Source: Methanolobus vulcani
GTDB taxonomy: Archaea; Halobacteriota; Methanosarcinia; Methanosarcinales; Methanosarcinaceae
NCBI RefSeq assembly: GCF_006546655.1
Contig: NZ_VIAQ01000012.1
Coordinates: 186,001-250,000, forward strand
Length of the DNA stretch: 64,000 nt
Direction of reading: 5' to 3'
A model generated the notes under the pieces. It saw only the letters and a list, made by a program, of their open reading frames with translations, was not told where the DNA came from and ran no database searches. Positions 39,888 to 49,331 of the stretch are shown here, one piece after another. A program made the position numbers and the translations under genes. Every line of letters begins with the position of its first letter. Position 1 is the stretch's first letter.

Positions 39888-40379
39888 TCATTTTCCATAC
39901 ATTATTGTTGTATAGCCGCCAACCTGTTTTTTACAGATACCTGCATGCATTTCCTCATCTTTGATCAATTGTTCCATATCATTAAGGAATTCATTCACAT
40001 CATTTTCATCAGGAAATACCTGACTTAACACATCGGGATTGGTATTCTTCATATCTTGATAGGCATTCATTGCAAGTATTTCATATTTCATTATAGTCCT
40101 GAACATTTCCTGATTTGAAGATCCATTGAAGTCAAATATATGCTTTGGAAGGCCGTGAGGTGCTTCTTCGGGAATGGAAATATTCCCTTTAATTAGCCAT
40201 TTTTTCATGAGCTCCCCATGTCTGTCTGAATCATGAGATAAGGTTTCAAGTGCAGCAATATTCTCATCCATCATTTCAATACGAGCTTCCCAGGTGCCAA
40301 GTTGCTCCATTTCCGCTTCGATCCAGTACATCCGCTGAAGCATTTTTTCAAGTGTTACTTTATCGTTGATCGCTGGCAA
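39888..40379 (-). CDS. Ferritin-like (rubrerythrin-fold) protein, uncharacterised
   Basis: A 163-aa mostly helical protein. The spacing of acidic residues and His in helices (EAEMEQLGTWEAR, DRHGELM, KYEILAMNAY, DEEMHAG) suggests a ferritin-like four-helix bundle with a diiron or similar site. A tail (KKQVGGYTTIMYGK) follows. The start is TTG, with GGGGAA 7 nt upstream. The function is unknown; the ferritin-like call is based on motif spacing only. Confidence 0.55.
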   Translation of the reverse strand: MPAINDKVTLEKMLQRMYWIEAEMEQLGTWEARIEMMDENIAALETLSHDSDRHGELMKKWLIKGNISIPEEAPHGLPKHIFDFNGSSNQEMFRTIMKYEILAMNAYQDMKNTNPDVLSQVFPDENDVNEFLNDMEQLIKDEEMHAGICKKQVGGYTTIMYGK

Positions 40380-40566
40380 AATTATTCCCCATATAATAAG
40401 TAGTGTAAATTTATAAAAATATAACTATATCGAATTGTTGTCTGCGGAATTTTTATCCATTTATTTCAAAATCAAAAAATAGGTGGTTCTATGCTGCGTA
40501 TCATCACAGCATACATTATAGTAGATAAAATTAGATCAGTAATTCCGGATAAATCCGGCATCTACA

Positions 40567-41223
40567 TCAATATTTGATTTTTTGTATCAAATCAATGAAT
40601 TCCCTGGTTTCCCGTTCCACATCATCACTGCAAACAACAGCAGAAATCGCAACCAGACTGTCAGCACCACCAAGGATCACACTTTCGCTGTTCTGCTTAT
40701 TGATGCCACCTATAGCAACAATAGGGATTTTAATAGCATCTTTCACAACTCTGATGCTTTCAGGACCGATGCCGTTTCCAGCATCCTTTTTAGTAGAAGT
40801 GTTAAAAATCGGGCTGAGGCCCACATAATCAGCACCCATTCTTTCCGCTTCAAGGGCTTCCTCTATATTGTGAACTGTAAGACCGATAATTTTGTTTGGT
40901 CCGAGAAGTTCTCTTGCAGTATCAATTGGCATGTCATCCTGTCCGATGTGCACACCATCAGCATCAACGGCTAAAGCAACATCAACGCGGTCATTTACAA
41001 GGAAAATTGACTCACTGCCACATAATGTCTTGATCTGCGCTGCTTCAAGTATCATATCCTTTGTACTGATGGCCTTTTCACGATACTGGATAATCCTGCA
41101 TCCTGCAGCAACAGCTTTTTCCACATCAGAGAGGGTACCTTTTTTGGACAGACCTGAATCTGTCACAAGGTAGAAATCAATTTCATCCAGCAATACTCTT
41201 TTATCAGTCATCGGTTTCAGCAC
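40567..41223 (-). CDS. thiE: Thiamine-phosphate synthase
   Basis: 218 aa, a TIM-barrel enzyme joining HMP-pyrophosphate and thiazole phosphate to thiamine phosphate. Motifs: [38 protein letters not shown] and VAIGGIN. The GTG at 41223 overlaps the thiM stop; an in-frame ATG at 41211 is an alternative. It forms a two-gene salvage operon with thiM. No TPP riboswitch is visible upstream. Confidence 0.95.
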   Translation of the reverse strand: MLKPMTDKRVLLDEIDFYLVTDSGLSKKGTLSDVEKAVAAGCRIIQYREKAISTKDMILEAAQIKTLCGSESIFLVNDRVDVALAVDADGVHIGQDDMPIDTARELLGPNKIIGLTVHNIEEALEAERMGADYVGLSPIFNTSTKKDAGNGIGPESIRVVKDAIKIPIVAIGGINKQNSESVILGGADSLVAISAVVCSDDVERETREFIDLIQKIKY

Positions 41224-42002
41224 TCTTCGAAGTTCATCATGGACTGTGCTTTTTCATCGGAAAGATTGTATACCTCATCATAGAGATACATCTTGAATGT
41301 GCCCGGACCTGCAGATTTTTCAGCTGCAAGCTGTCCTGCAATTCCAAAATAGCAGAGAGCATCTTTTGCAGCTTCACAGAGGTCTGAGTTCACTCCTGCA
41401 AAGGAACCTATTATTGATGCAGCCATACATCCTGTTCCTACAATTGAACCCATCAATTCATGTCCGTTCTTAACAACGAATGTTCTTTCCCCGTCACTGA
41501 TTATATCTTCAGCACCTGTCATTACAACTACACATGATCTGGCTTTTGCAAATTCCTTTGCAATCTTTTTAGGATCAGCTTCAATAGATGTAGCTTCTAC
41601 ACCTCTTGTAATTGCATTTTCACCTGCGAGTTTTGCAATCTCAGAATAGTTACCTTTGATTATATCCACACGGACGGAATCAAGTATTTTTGCAGCCATC
41701 TCATCACGGAACTTTGTTGCACCGACTCCTACTGCATCAAGGACTACAGGCATGTTCTTCTCGTTTGCAGCCTTTGCTGAGAGGATCATTGCATCGATGA
41801 GTTCTGTTGTAAGGGTTCCGATGTTAAGAACAAAAACTGTGGAAATACCCGTCATGTCTGCACATTCTTCCGGGGCATGAGCCATGATTGGAAGAGCACC
41901 GAAAGCTCTTGTTATATTTGCACAATCATAGATGGTTACCCAATTTGTGATGTGATGTACCAGCGGTTTAGATTCCCTTATAGATTCAAGCGGATTTTTC
42001 AT
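41217..42002 (-). CDS. thiM: Hydroxyethylthiazole kinase
   Basis: A 261-aa kinase phosphorylating 4-methyl-5-hydroxyethylthiazole for thiamine salvage. Motifs: [47 protein letters not shown] and the anion-hole [22 protein letters not shown] precedes the ATG. The stop overlaps the thiE start by 7 nt. An inverted repeat lies 80-100 bp upstream (42080-42102). Confidence 0.95.
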   Translation of the reverse strand: MKNPLESIRESKPLVHHITNWVTIYDCANITRAFGALPIMAHAPEECADMTGISTVFVLNIGTLTTELIDAMILSAKAANEKNMPVVLDAVGVGATKFRDEMAAKILDSVRVDIIKGNYSEIAKLAGENAITRGVEATSIEADPKKIAKEFAKARSCVVVMTGAEDIISDGERTFVVKNGHELMGSIVGTGCMAASIIGSFAGVNSDLCEAAKDALCYFGIAGQLAAEKSAGPGTFKMYLYDEVYNLSDEKAQSMMNFEEC

Positions 42003-42321
42003 TAAAATGCCCCCGTTTTTTTGATGATAAGTGTACCATATTAAGCATGATTGATTATTCGATTATGATTGCCATAGAGAAGTATTTATTCATAAAATAC
42101 TTTTTTGTATCTATTATTACCTGAATTGAAACTTAATACTGGCTTTTTCTGATTCAGACCTAACCGATTTGTTTATATATGGATATGCATAGTATAGAGA
42201 GCCAATTTATCAGTGCATACATTATCTCATAATTATTTATGACAGCTCGTTGAACAATTACAGATTACATATATTCATAAAATTATATCATTAAATCACA
42301 CTCATCTGGAGGAATTATTAC
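42003..42321. other. Divergent intergenic region between thiM and rps3ae
   Basis: A 319-bp AT-rich region with TATA-like stretches (TTTATATATGG near 42173; AAAATTATATC near 42280) and the inverted repeat described separately. No riboswitch or RNA gene is recognised. Confidence 0.45.
42080..42102. promoter_or_regulatory. Inverted repeat upstream of thiM
   Basis: Eight-base arms AAGTATTT/AAATACTT with a 7-nt spacer. Its position upstream of the thiM-thiE operon makes it a possible operator for thiamine control. This is inference from location only. Confidence 0.35.
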
Positions 42322-42912
42322 TTGGCAAGGAAAGTGCAGAGAAAGTTAGACAAATGGAAGTCAAAGACATGGTACAACGTAGAGACACCGGAATTCATCA
42401 GCAGGACAAACATTGGTGTTACACCTGCAGAAGAGCCTGAACAGCTCATCGGTCGTGTCGTTGAAACCACAGTCGGCGAAATTGCTAACGATTTCACAAA
42501 GCATAACACAAAGCTTAGACTCGAGATCAATGATGTCAACGGTGACATCGCAAACACAAGATTCCTCGGTCACGAGATCACAACAGATTACCTTCGCTCA
42601 ATTGTAAAGCGTCAGACCTCAAGAATCGATGCAAACCTTGATGTTAAGACAAAGGACGGATACGTCATCAGAGTAAAGCCAATTTGCTTCACTGTAAAGA
42701 GAGCAAGAACCAGCCAGATCAAAGGCATCAGAGAAGTAATGGCTAAGATCGTACTGGAACGTGCAGCAGAGCTTAACTTCGAGCAGTTCATCGAAGAAGC
42801 TATCATGGGCAAGCTTTCCGCAAACATCTACAGGAATGCAAAGTCCATCTACCCACTCAGAAGGGTAGAAATCAGAAAGACAGAAGTAAAAACTGTCCCT
42901 GCAAAAGCTTAA
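42322..42912 (+). CDS. rps3ae: 30S ribosomal protein S3Ae
   Basis: A 196-aa archaeal eS1/S3Ae protein ([15 protein letters not shown] near the N-terminus, [30 protein letters not shown]-type core). The start is TTG, with the strong CTGGAGG 9 nt upstream. In many archaea this gene directly follows pcc1; here it is separated by six minus- or plus-strand genes. A strong terminator follows at 42937. Confidence 0.96.
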   Translation: MARKVQRKLDKWKSKTWYNVETPEFISRTNIGVTPAEEPEQLIGRVVETTVGEIANDFTKHNTKLRLEINDVNGDIANTRFLGHEITTDYLRSIVKRQTSRIDANLDVKTKDGYVIRVKPICFTVKRARTSQIKGIREVMAKIVLERAAELNFEQFIEEAIMGKLSANIYRNAKSIYPLRRVEIRKTEVKTVPAKA

Positions 42913-42936
42913 TTTTAAATTTAAATATAAACTAGA

Positions 42937-42954
42937 AGGTGGCCTGCGCCACCT
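42937..42954 (+). terminator. Terminator after rps3ae
   Basis: AGGTGGC/GCCACCT stem with a 4-nt loop, 24 bp past the stop, followed by a T-rich CTCTTTTTAG stretch. Confidence 0.65.
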
Positions 42955-43000
42955 GAATATCTCTTTTTAGTTGATTTTCCTCAGGAAGCGTAGCTTTAAT

Positions 43001-43240
43001 TTATTCTGAAACACGTGCTTTACTTTCGTACTCATCACGTATCAGTTTCATCATTTCCAGATTCGCATCGATGACAAAGGCACCAATATAACCACAATAT
43101 TTGCAGTGATAGAGACCTTCAGTGCCACCTGCTTCATAATAAAGTTCAGGACTGCCACATACAGGACAAACTTCTATCAATTCTTCGTCTTCATCAGATT
43201 CCTGAACATCTGCCAGTTCGATATCATTATTGTCTTCCAC
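43001..43240 (-). CDS. Small zinc-ribbon protein
   Basis: 79 aa: an acidic N-terminus (about 24 residues), then one zinc ribbon made of CPVC and CKYC spaced by about 19 residues, then a short helix. The start is GTG with GGAGATG 5 nt upstream. Single-ribbon proteins of this kind often bind nucleic acid or other proteins; no specific function can be given. It lies upstream of nothing obvious on its strand. Confidence 0.7.
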   Translation of the reverse strand: MEDNNDIELADVQESDEDEELIEVCPVCGSPELYYEAGGTEGLYHCKYCGYIGAFVIDANLEMMKLIRDEYESKARVSE

Positions 43241-43347
43241 GATAGCATCTCCTTTAGATTCCCCACGTGATGTGTACCGACAATATAGTATGGAATTTCA
43301 AAAGATATGAAATTATCTGATGCTGATTGTAGCAGCAGCATCTATTT

Positions 43348-44316
43348 TTAAAAATCCTCTAATATTTCCGATGGATACGGGCAGAAAAGTGTTTGTTCTG
43401 AAAGATACTCCACACCATATTTCCCGGCCATTGACATGAACCATTTTCTCAATTCAAATATTACAGAGCCATCTGTCCGCAACTTTTGTAACTGCTGCAT
43501 GAATCCGAATTTTTCAGCGACACTGAGATGTCGAGAAAAGTAACCGAATGCATGCATAAAAGCATTGATAGCAGAACCAGTTTGCGAAGATTTTGAAATT
43601 ATTTGCATTAAAAGTGCAGTGTAATTCTCATACACTTTCTCAACCGGAAAATCATTCCTATTAGCAACTATGTTTCCCATAGCAGTCATCATCTGTTTGT
43701 CATAAGCCATGAAAAGCAGTTTATTTGCAGAATGGAATTGTACCAGTGAATGAAGTTTGCATGAAACGGATGCATCCCTGAAAGATGCAAGCATAAAGAC
43801 CTGTGTCAAAAAATGGTCCCTCTTTATCGGGTCATTGATTTGTTCCTCATCGATGACAGGAATTTCAGGATAATTCTGAAATACCGTTTCTGCAAAAAAT
43901 CCGTTTCCTTCGTGATGAGTATACTCTTCAGTCTCTGTGTCAGGAAATACTTTAGTCGTACCTGTACCGCAAGATGGAGATTTTGATTTGAGTATGAAAC
44001 CATGAAAATCATCCCGTTTTTCGAGGTAAAAACGGGAAAACGATTCCATCTTCTCTGTCAGGTCAAGACCTGTTGCAGGTTGTATCAGTTTCCTGCTGCT
44101 TTCTTCAATATCCTCAACTATGCGTATAGGTTCCCTTGGAATCCCAAGACCGATATCGTACTCAGGACACACATCAATAAACTCAACAAATGGTTTCATG
44201 GCTTCTGCTAAAGGAAATGAAACTATCTGTCCATCATAGCGACAATTATCAAAACCAAGGCATCTGCTGATTACAATTGTCGGGCGTGAAAAACTGCATT
44301 TGGACTGAGATTCCAT
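43348..44316 (-). CDS. DUF523 and DUF1722 (YbgA-like) two-domain protein
   Basis: A 322-aa protein. The N-terminal DUF523 domain carries the Cys-rich motifs SRCLGFDNCRYDGQIV, CPEYDIGLGIPREPIRI and LKSKSPSCGTGTTKVF. The C-terminal DUF1722 domain is helical (HFLTQVFMLASFRD, HSANKLLFMAYDK, NAFMHAFGYFS). This fusion is widespread in bacteria and archaea. DUF523 is suspected to bind a metal or sulfur; the reaction is not known to me. Confidence 0.85.
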   Translation of the reverse strand: MESQSKCSFSRPTIVISRCLGFDNCRYDGQIVSFPLAEAMKPFVEFIDVCPEYDIGLGIPREPIRIVEDIEESSRKLIQPATGLDLTEKMESFSRFYLEKRDDFHGFILKSKSPSCGTGTTKVFPDTETEEYTHHEGNGFFAETVFQNYPEIPVIDEEQINDPIKRDHFLTQVFMLASFRDASVSCKLHSLVQFHSANKLLFMAYDKQMMTAMGNIVANRNDFPVEKVYENYTALLMQIISKSSQTGSAINAFMHAFGYFSRHLSVAEKFGFMQQLQKLRTDGSVIFELRKWFMSMAGKYGVEYLSEQTLFCPYPSEILEDF

Positions 44317-44381
44317 GTAAAGTAAACAGTAAACTGGAAAAAAGACTTTTTGGATAGAATCAGTAATAAAAATAAAATGAA

Positions 44382-44403
44382 AAGGATTGAATTATCAATC
44401 CTT
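44382..44403 (-). terminator. Terminator overlapping the end of the beta-helix protein gene
   Basis: A 9-bp perfect stem (AAGGATTGA/TCAATCCTT) with a 4-nt loop overlapping the stop codon region, followed on the minus strand by TTCATTTTATTTTTATT. Confidence 0.7.
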
Positions 44404-46119
44404 ACGTCTAAAAAGAACCATTGATACTATTACTACAATAGTTGTCAATACACCAAATCCCGGAGCGCTGCTTGTAGTCTCTGTAGCATCAGAAGCTTCT
44501 TCTGCAATATTATTACCGATATCCATTTCAGTTTCTTCTTCATATACCTCTGGTGTGGACTGCAATGGAGTTTCTTCAATATCTGCTACTGCATTGTCTT
44601 CTTCCTCATCGGGTTCTATAATTCTGAGTTCAGTACCTGTATTACCACCTGAAGAACTGGTTCTACTTTTTGGCGTAACAGTATTAACCACTGCCTGTTC
44701 ATCAGTCTTTGCAGCGTCACTAATCAGATTGGTGTTTACATTACCCGAACTATCAACAGTCATGATGCCAATTTCACAAACAGTGCCCTGTGAGATACCT
44801 GTTGCATTGAAGAATTGATATGTCACTGTACCAGTATAATTTCCATCGATGTAAATTTCACAGTGGTCAAAGTCCACATCTGAAGGATTGGTCCAACTCC
44901 AGTTGATCCAGGTATAACCGATATCAACCTCACTTAAACCTGTAACAATAGCAGGTGCAGTTCCATCAAGTGTGGTAGCAGTGTCGTTGACCCAGGTTGT
45001 GTTGATATTGCCGGACTTGTCAACTGTCCTTATTCCTATTTCATATGTTGTGGAATCAGATAGAACAGTAGCATTAAAATGCTCTGTGGACACGTTTGCT
45101 TTGAAAACTCCATCGAGATAGACCATGCTGTGATTGAAGTTACTATCTGACGGATTGGTCCAGCTCCAGTTGATCCATGTGTAACCAATATCTGATTCTT
45201 TGAGGTCAGAGACACCTACTACAGGAGCATAACCACCCAGTGGGAAATAATCTACATCTGCGCCACGAACGTAAGCTTCGTCACAGATACCATCACCATC
45301 GGCATCTATGTGCGTCTGACTGAAGCCTGTTCCATCTGGCCTGCCCCAGTAGTTACCACCCATATATGAACCTCCGATTATGTTGACACCTGAACTTCTG
45401 GTTGTGTTCCAGATACTAACAGCACTGGCTGAGAAGTGATTGTATCTGTTCATCAAATAATTGTTGTAAAAGTTATTATTGGAAATATACCTTTCATTAA
45501 AAACGATTCCATAATCGGTATTGAATAAAATGTTGTTTCCTGTAAAAGTGTTATAAGAAGAAGTACCATAATAGCTTGAATCAATATAGATACCGTATTT
45601 GTTATTTGTGATAGTATTATCAGCGAACAGGTTATAGTTTGCATTTTTTATTAGTATGCCATTACCAGTAAGAAACTCACTGATAGTATTCTTCTCTATG
45701 GTTAAGTTGCGTCCTTCATAGGAATAGATACCATAAGAACTTCCGAGAAGTCCCCCGTTGATATTAAAACCTGTGATAGTCACATTGCGTGCATAATTTG
45801 CATTGAAACCAGCTACTATTGTATCAACTTGATTAGCTGATTCAGACATTATTGTGATATCTGTTTTATATTGAAGATTGACTAATTCCGGATAAATACC
45901 AGGTTTTACCAGAATAATATCTCCTATAATTGTTGGTGAGTCAACAGCTAATTGTATGGTAGGATATGCTCCAGGCGTTGCACCTGAAGAATCAACGATC
46001 AATGTTTGTGCAGATGCACAGTTTGAAAGCAATACAAAAGCTAAAAGTGCTACTATCGATATTTTCGACAAATTAAGAAAAGTACTGTTTTTACATGTTT
46101 TTTTATTAGTTACCACCAA
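44395..46119 (-). CDS. Secreted NosD-like beta-helix protein with two Fn3-like repeats and PGF-CTERM tail
   Basis: 574 aa. Signal peptide at residues about 18-38 (ISIVALLAFVLLSNCASAQT); right-handed beta-helix with NosD/CASH-type repeats about 55-250; a DADGDGICDEAY calcium-type loop (272-283); two near-identical Ig/Fn3-like repeats, 298-383 and 389-472, each with GYTWINWSWTNPSD. Then an acidic low-complexity linker, and SAPGFG plus a hydrophobic helix and RRKD: a PGF-CTERM sorting signal, for archaeosortase cleavage and lipid anchoring. It is a cell-surface protein, possibly carbohydrate- or S-layer-associated. Confidence 0.85.
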   Translation of the reverse strand: MVVTNKKTCKNSTFLNLSKISIVALLAFVLLSNCASAQTLIVDSSGATPGAYPTIQLAVDSPTIIGDIILVKPGIYPELVNLQYKTDITIMSESANQVDTIVAGFNANYARNVTITGFNINGGLLGSSYGIYSYEGRNLTIEKNTISEFLTGNGILIKNANYNLFADNTITNNKYGIYIDSSYYGTSSYNTFTGNNILFNTDYGIVFNERYISNNNFYNNYLMNRYNHFSASAVSIWNTTRSSGVNIIGGSYMGGNYWGRPDGTGFSQTHIDADGDGICDEAYVRGADVDYFPLGGYAPVVGVSDLKESDIGYTWINWSWTNPSDSNFNHSMVYLDGVFKANVSTEHFNATVLSDSTTYEIGIRTVDKSGNINTTWVNDTATTLDGTAPAIVTGLSEVDIGYTWINWSWTNPSDVDFDHCEIYIDGNYTGTVTYQFFNATGISQGTVCEIGIMTVDSSGNVNTNLISDAAKTDEQAVVNTVTPKSRTSSSGGNTGTELRIIEPDEEEDNAVADIEETPLQSTPEVYEEETEMDIGNNIAEEASDATETTSSAPGFGVLTTIVVIVSMVLFRRKD

Positions 46120-46313
46120 GATTACCTCCAGCCAATTGGATAATCAAAAGCTGTTTTTTAAAATTAGTAATTCAGCCTAAATGTGCATTCATACACAGTT
46201 ATATAAACTTTTCGAGATTAACGCTGTTAATATATGAATATAAAAAGATAATCATAATGATGATAAATCAAAGAAGAAACGCAAGATAACGATAAAAACA
46301 AAATAAAAATAGG

Positions 46314-46333
46314 AAAGGATTTTAGAATCCTTT
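46314..46333 (-). terminator. Terminator after gltX
   Basis: AAAGGATT/AATCCTTT with a 4-nt loop directly at the gltX stop, followed on the minus strand by TCCTATTTTTATTTTG. Confidence 0.65.
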
Positions 46334-48042
46334 TATTTATGTGTATAATAAGCCACAACTTCATCATCTACAGAATCAATGCGACAGAACCCGAATCTTT
46401 CGAACTGTACGATCTTATCAAGCTCAGTTGTAACCTGCTTTTCACCGATACCTGTAAACTCACCATCGGGTGACAATACTCTGATAGAAATACCGTCCAT
46501 TGGAGCCCAGTGGATGATTCTCATCTTTTCCTTTTTCACTGACTCGATTGAATCACCGATATGCTTTGCCTGAAGCGGCTCAGTGGAAGTAATCTCCACA
46601 TTGAAAAGGTCCTTGAGTCTGAGTTTTGAACCTATCTGGAGTTTATCAGCATCTTCATTGCAGATATAGACCTTATCGACAACTTCAATCTCACGACATC
46701 CCCTGTCTTCAGTCGGATGCAATGAGGGATTTACTATGCATGGTTCTGAATCTGTGATTTCAATCTCAACAGGATTCCATACAAAAAAATACCTATTTGC
46801 AACAGAATCAATAAGTTTACGATTCTCTGCGTAAAGAGTGTCCATACTGATGCTGACATCAGTTTCTCCTACACCCATTTCGATGAAGAACTTACGAATC
46901 GCTTCAGGGAGAATACCTCTCCTGCGCATTGCACGGAGTGTTGGAAGACGCGGGTCGTCCCAGCCTGAATACTCGCCATCCTCAATGGACTTACGTAATG
47001 CACTGGTACTGAACTTACCGAACTCGTGCATCTTAACACGTCCCCAGTGAGTTGTTTTCGGATATTTCCATCCTAGATAATTGTAGATATAGGTCTGGCG
47101 TTTCTCACTGTCCATCAGGTCCTTACCCCTGATAATGTGAGTCATGCCAAGTTCATGATCCTCAATAGCACCTTCAAAGTCAAGAAGTGGCCAGACACAA
47201 TATTTGCCATCGACTTCCGGACGTGGGTGAGGTACCTTTACAATCCTGAATGCTCCGAAATCACGAAGTGCAGGGTCCTTGTGAGTTATATCGGTCTTAA
47301 TACGCAGGACAGCGGATTTCTCCTCATACTCACCGGCAAGCATCTTGTCCCAGTGCATGAGGTTCTCTTCCGGACTTACATCCCTGTGAGGACATGCTTC
47401 CTTGGCATCCTTAAATTTCTTGAAATCTGCACCATCACAGAAACAGACATATGCATTTCCCATTTCGATGAGCTTTCTGGCATAGTCATAATACATTGGG
47501 ATTCTGTCTGAAGCTATGACAACCTCATCAGGGTCAGCACCAAGCCATTTACAGTCATCAAGATACCAGTCGTATGCTTCCATCATAGGACGCTTTGTCT
47601 GAGGGTCTGTGTCATCGAAACGTATGATGAACTTGCCGCCATATTTCTTCACATATTCTGAATTGACAACGATACCACGGGTGCTTCCAAGGGTTGGTGG
47701 ACCATTTGGATTTGGTGCAAAACGCATAACGACCTGCTGTCCCTCTTCAACATCAAGTGCCTTAAGACCCTTATCAGGTTCCTTCTTTGTATTGAGCTCC
47801 TCAATGAGTTCAGGGGCAATAGCCTCAAGGCGGGCCTGCCACTCTTCGGGGGTTTCTTTAGCAACTTCTGCAAGTATCTGTTGGATAACAGGTCCGACTT
47901 CCTTTGCCATTGGACGCAGGTGGGCACATTCACCCATCACACGACCCATAACAGCACCAATCTGTGGTGCCTGGCCGTATTTTACAGCATTCTGCAACGC
48001 ATATTTCTCTATGGTCTTTTTATCGTCGTCAGTTAAAGTCAT
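46333..48042 (-). CDS. gltX: Glutamyl-tRNA synthetase
   Basis: A 569-aa archaeal (GlxRS-type) class I synthetase with an N-terminal helical extension of about 100 residues. The first signature is FAPNPNGPPTLGSTRG; the second, KMSKS-like, is FSTSALRKS. The C-terminal beta-barrel anticodon domain is of the archaeal/GlnRS type. In archaea it charges both tRNA-Glu and tRNA-Gln with Glu, the latter then being amidated by GatDE. GGAGATC precedes the ATG. Confidence 0.95.
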   Translation of the reverse strand: MTLTDDDKKTIEKYALQNAVKYGQAPQIGAVMGRVMGECAHLRPMAKEVGPVIQQILAEVAKETPEEWQARLEAIAPELIEELNTKKEPDKGLKALDVEEGQQVVMRFAPNPNGPPTLGSTRGIVVNSEYVKKYGGKFIIRFDDTDPQTKRPMMEAYDWYLDDCKWLGADPDEVVIASDRIPMYYDYARKLIEMGNAYVCFCDGADFKKFKDAKEACPHRDVSPEENLMHWDKMLAGEYEEKSAVLRIKTDITHKDPALRDFGAFRIVKVPHPRPEVDGKYCVWPLLDFEGAIEDHELGMTHIIRGKDLMDSEKRQTYIYNYLGWKYPKTTHWGRVKMHEFGKFSTSALRKSIEDGEYSGWDDPRLPTLRAMRRRGILPEAIRKFFIEMGVGETDVSISMDTLYAENRKLIDSVANRYFFVWNPVEIEITDSEPCIVNPSLHPTEDRGCREIEVVDKVYICNEDADKLQIGSKLRLKDLFNVEITSTEPLQAKHIGDSIESVKKEKMRIIHWAPMDGISIRVLSPDGEFTGIGEKQVTTELDKIVQFERFGFCRIDSVDDEVVAYYTHK

Positions 48043-48193
48043 TATAGATCTCCGGGAAAATCAAATATGAGCATTAAATATTGAGTGTCATAATCCCAAA
48101 TTTTACGGGACTGCAAGCATCAATATAGTAGAGTGAATTATAAGAACTGAACTTAAAAGATATGGTCAGATCATAAATGAAACAGGAAATCTC

Positions 48194-48493
48194 TCAGAAA
48201 GAGCCACCTATTTCCTTTACTTCCTCAGCCCTGTTGATCAGTTCTTTGATGTTCTCTTCAAAATCAGACAGGAATTCTTTTACTGCGTCTCCTGCAACCG
48301 CACCATGTGACGAAGGCTTGATCAGTTGTTCCTGTTCAAGTACACGCAAAGAATAACGCACTTTGTGTGTTGGCATACCGGTTTCCTCTGAGAGTTTGAG
48401 AATACCAATAGGACCTCTTTCAACAACTACTTTTAAAACCTCTAAATGACGCTGGGAAAGTTCCAGCTCCTTGTTAACCTGATCGAATAGCAT
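48194..48493 (-). CDS. Winged-helix regulator-like protein
   Basis: A 99-aa protein: HLEVLKVVVERGPIGILKLSEETGMPTHKVRYSLRVLEQEQLI is a clear winged helix, followed by a helix that may dimerise (EFLSDFEENIKELINRAEEVKEI). The ATG overlaps the stop of the FAH-family gene by one base (TAATG), so expression is coupled. It may control that gene or bind with another partner; no target is known. Confidence 0.75.
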   Translation of the reverse strand: MLFDQVNKELELSQRHLEVLKVVVERGPIGILKLSEETGMPTHKVRYSLRVLEQEQLIKPSSHGAVAGDAVKEFLSDFEENIKELINRAEEVKEIGGSF

Positions 48494-49224
48494 TATGCAA
48501 CCTCGTTGACCAAAGTTCCTATTCCTTCAATTTCCACTTCAACAACATCACCGGGGTGAATTTCACCTACTCCCGGAGGTGTTCCTGTTGCAATAATATC
48601 ACCAACCTCCAGTGTCATAACTCCAGAAATGAACTCCAGCAAATAAGGAATATCAAATATCAGGTTGCTGATGTTAGAATCCTGTTTTACCTCTCCATTT
48701 ACACGAGTTACAATGGAAGCGTTCTCCGGATCAAAATCCTCAACAGGTACTACAAAAGGACCTACAGGCGCAAAAGTATCGAAGCTTTTAGACCTTGTCC
48801 ATTGTCCATCCTTCTGCTGCAGGTCACGGGCAGTCACATCATTAAAACATGTGAAACCTGCAATTACATCATAAGCCCTGTCATAGGTAATATTCCTGCA
48901 CTTTTTACCGATAACAATTGCCAGCTCTGCTTCATAATCTACCTGCTTGCTGATCTTCGGATACATTATCTTCCCATTTTGCCCGATGATAGCTGATGGT
49001 GGCTTTATAAACAATATTGGCTCTTCAGGAACAGCCATACCAAATTCAGTAGCATGGTCATGATAATTTAGGCCCACACATACTATCTTTGATGGATGAG
49101 AAGGTGGAAGTATTTCCAGTTCGGAGAGTTCATACTCCATGAAAGAGCCTTCTATGGAAGTTACTTTGTTTCCATCAACCTCTCCGTAAAATACATTATC
49201 GTTATACCTGAATCGTCCAAACAT
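48493..49224 (-). CDS. Fumarylacetoacetate hydrolase family protein
   Basis: A 243-aa FAH-fold enzyme. The metal site residues are in KPPSAIIG, DYEAELAIVIGK and FNDVTARDLQ; the GDIIATGTPPGVG loop is typical. Relatives hydrolyse or decarboxylate beta-keto acids such as acylpyruvates or oxaloacetate; the substrate in methanogens is not known to me. The ATG lacks a ribosome-binding site, suggesting a leaderless transcript. It is coupled to a winged-helix gene. Confidence 0.87.
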   Translation of the reverse strand: MFGRFRYNDNVFYGEVDGNKVTSIEGSFMEYELSELEILPPSHPSKIVCVGLNYHDHATEFGMAVPEEPILFIKPPSAIIGQNGKIMYPKISKQVDYEAELAIVIGKKCRNITYDRAYDVIAGFTCFNDVTARDLQQKDGQWTRSKSFDTFAPVGPFVVPVEDFDPENASIVTRVNGEVKQDSNISNLIFDIPYLLEFISGVMTLEVGDIIATGTPPGVGEIHPGDVVEVEIEGIGTLVNEVA

Positions 49225-49331
49225 TAGTGGGACTGTTTTGTTTTCATTCTAGATAAGGATGAGTATTGAAAGTATTCGGGAACATAATCCTAAGTAAAAT
49301 ATTTAAGTGAACCTGCAGATTTGAAGTTGCA

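Noticed and set aside
42003-42321. Possible TPP riboswitch upstream of thiM-thiE
   Set aside because: None of the conserved CTGAGA or ACCTGA thi-box elements is present on the minus strand before the thiM start.
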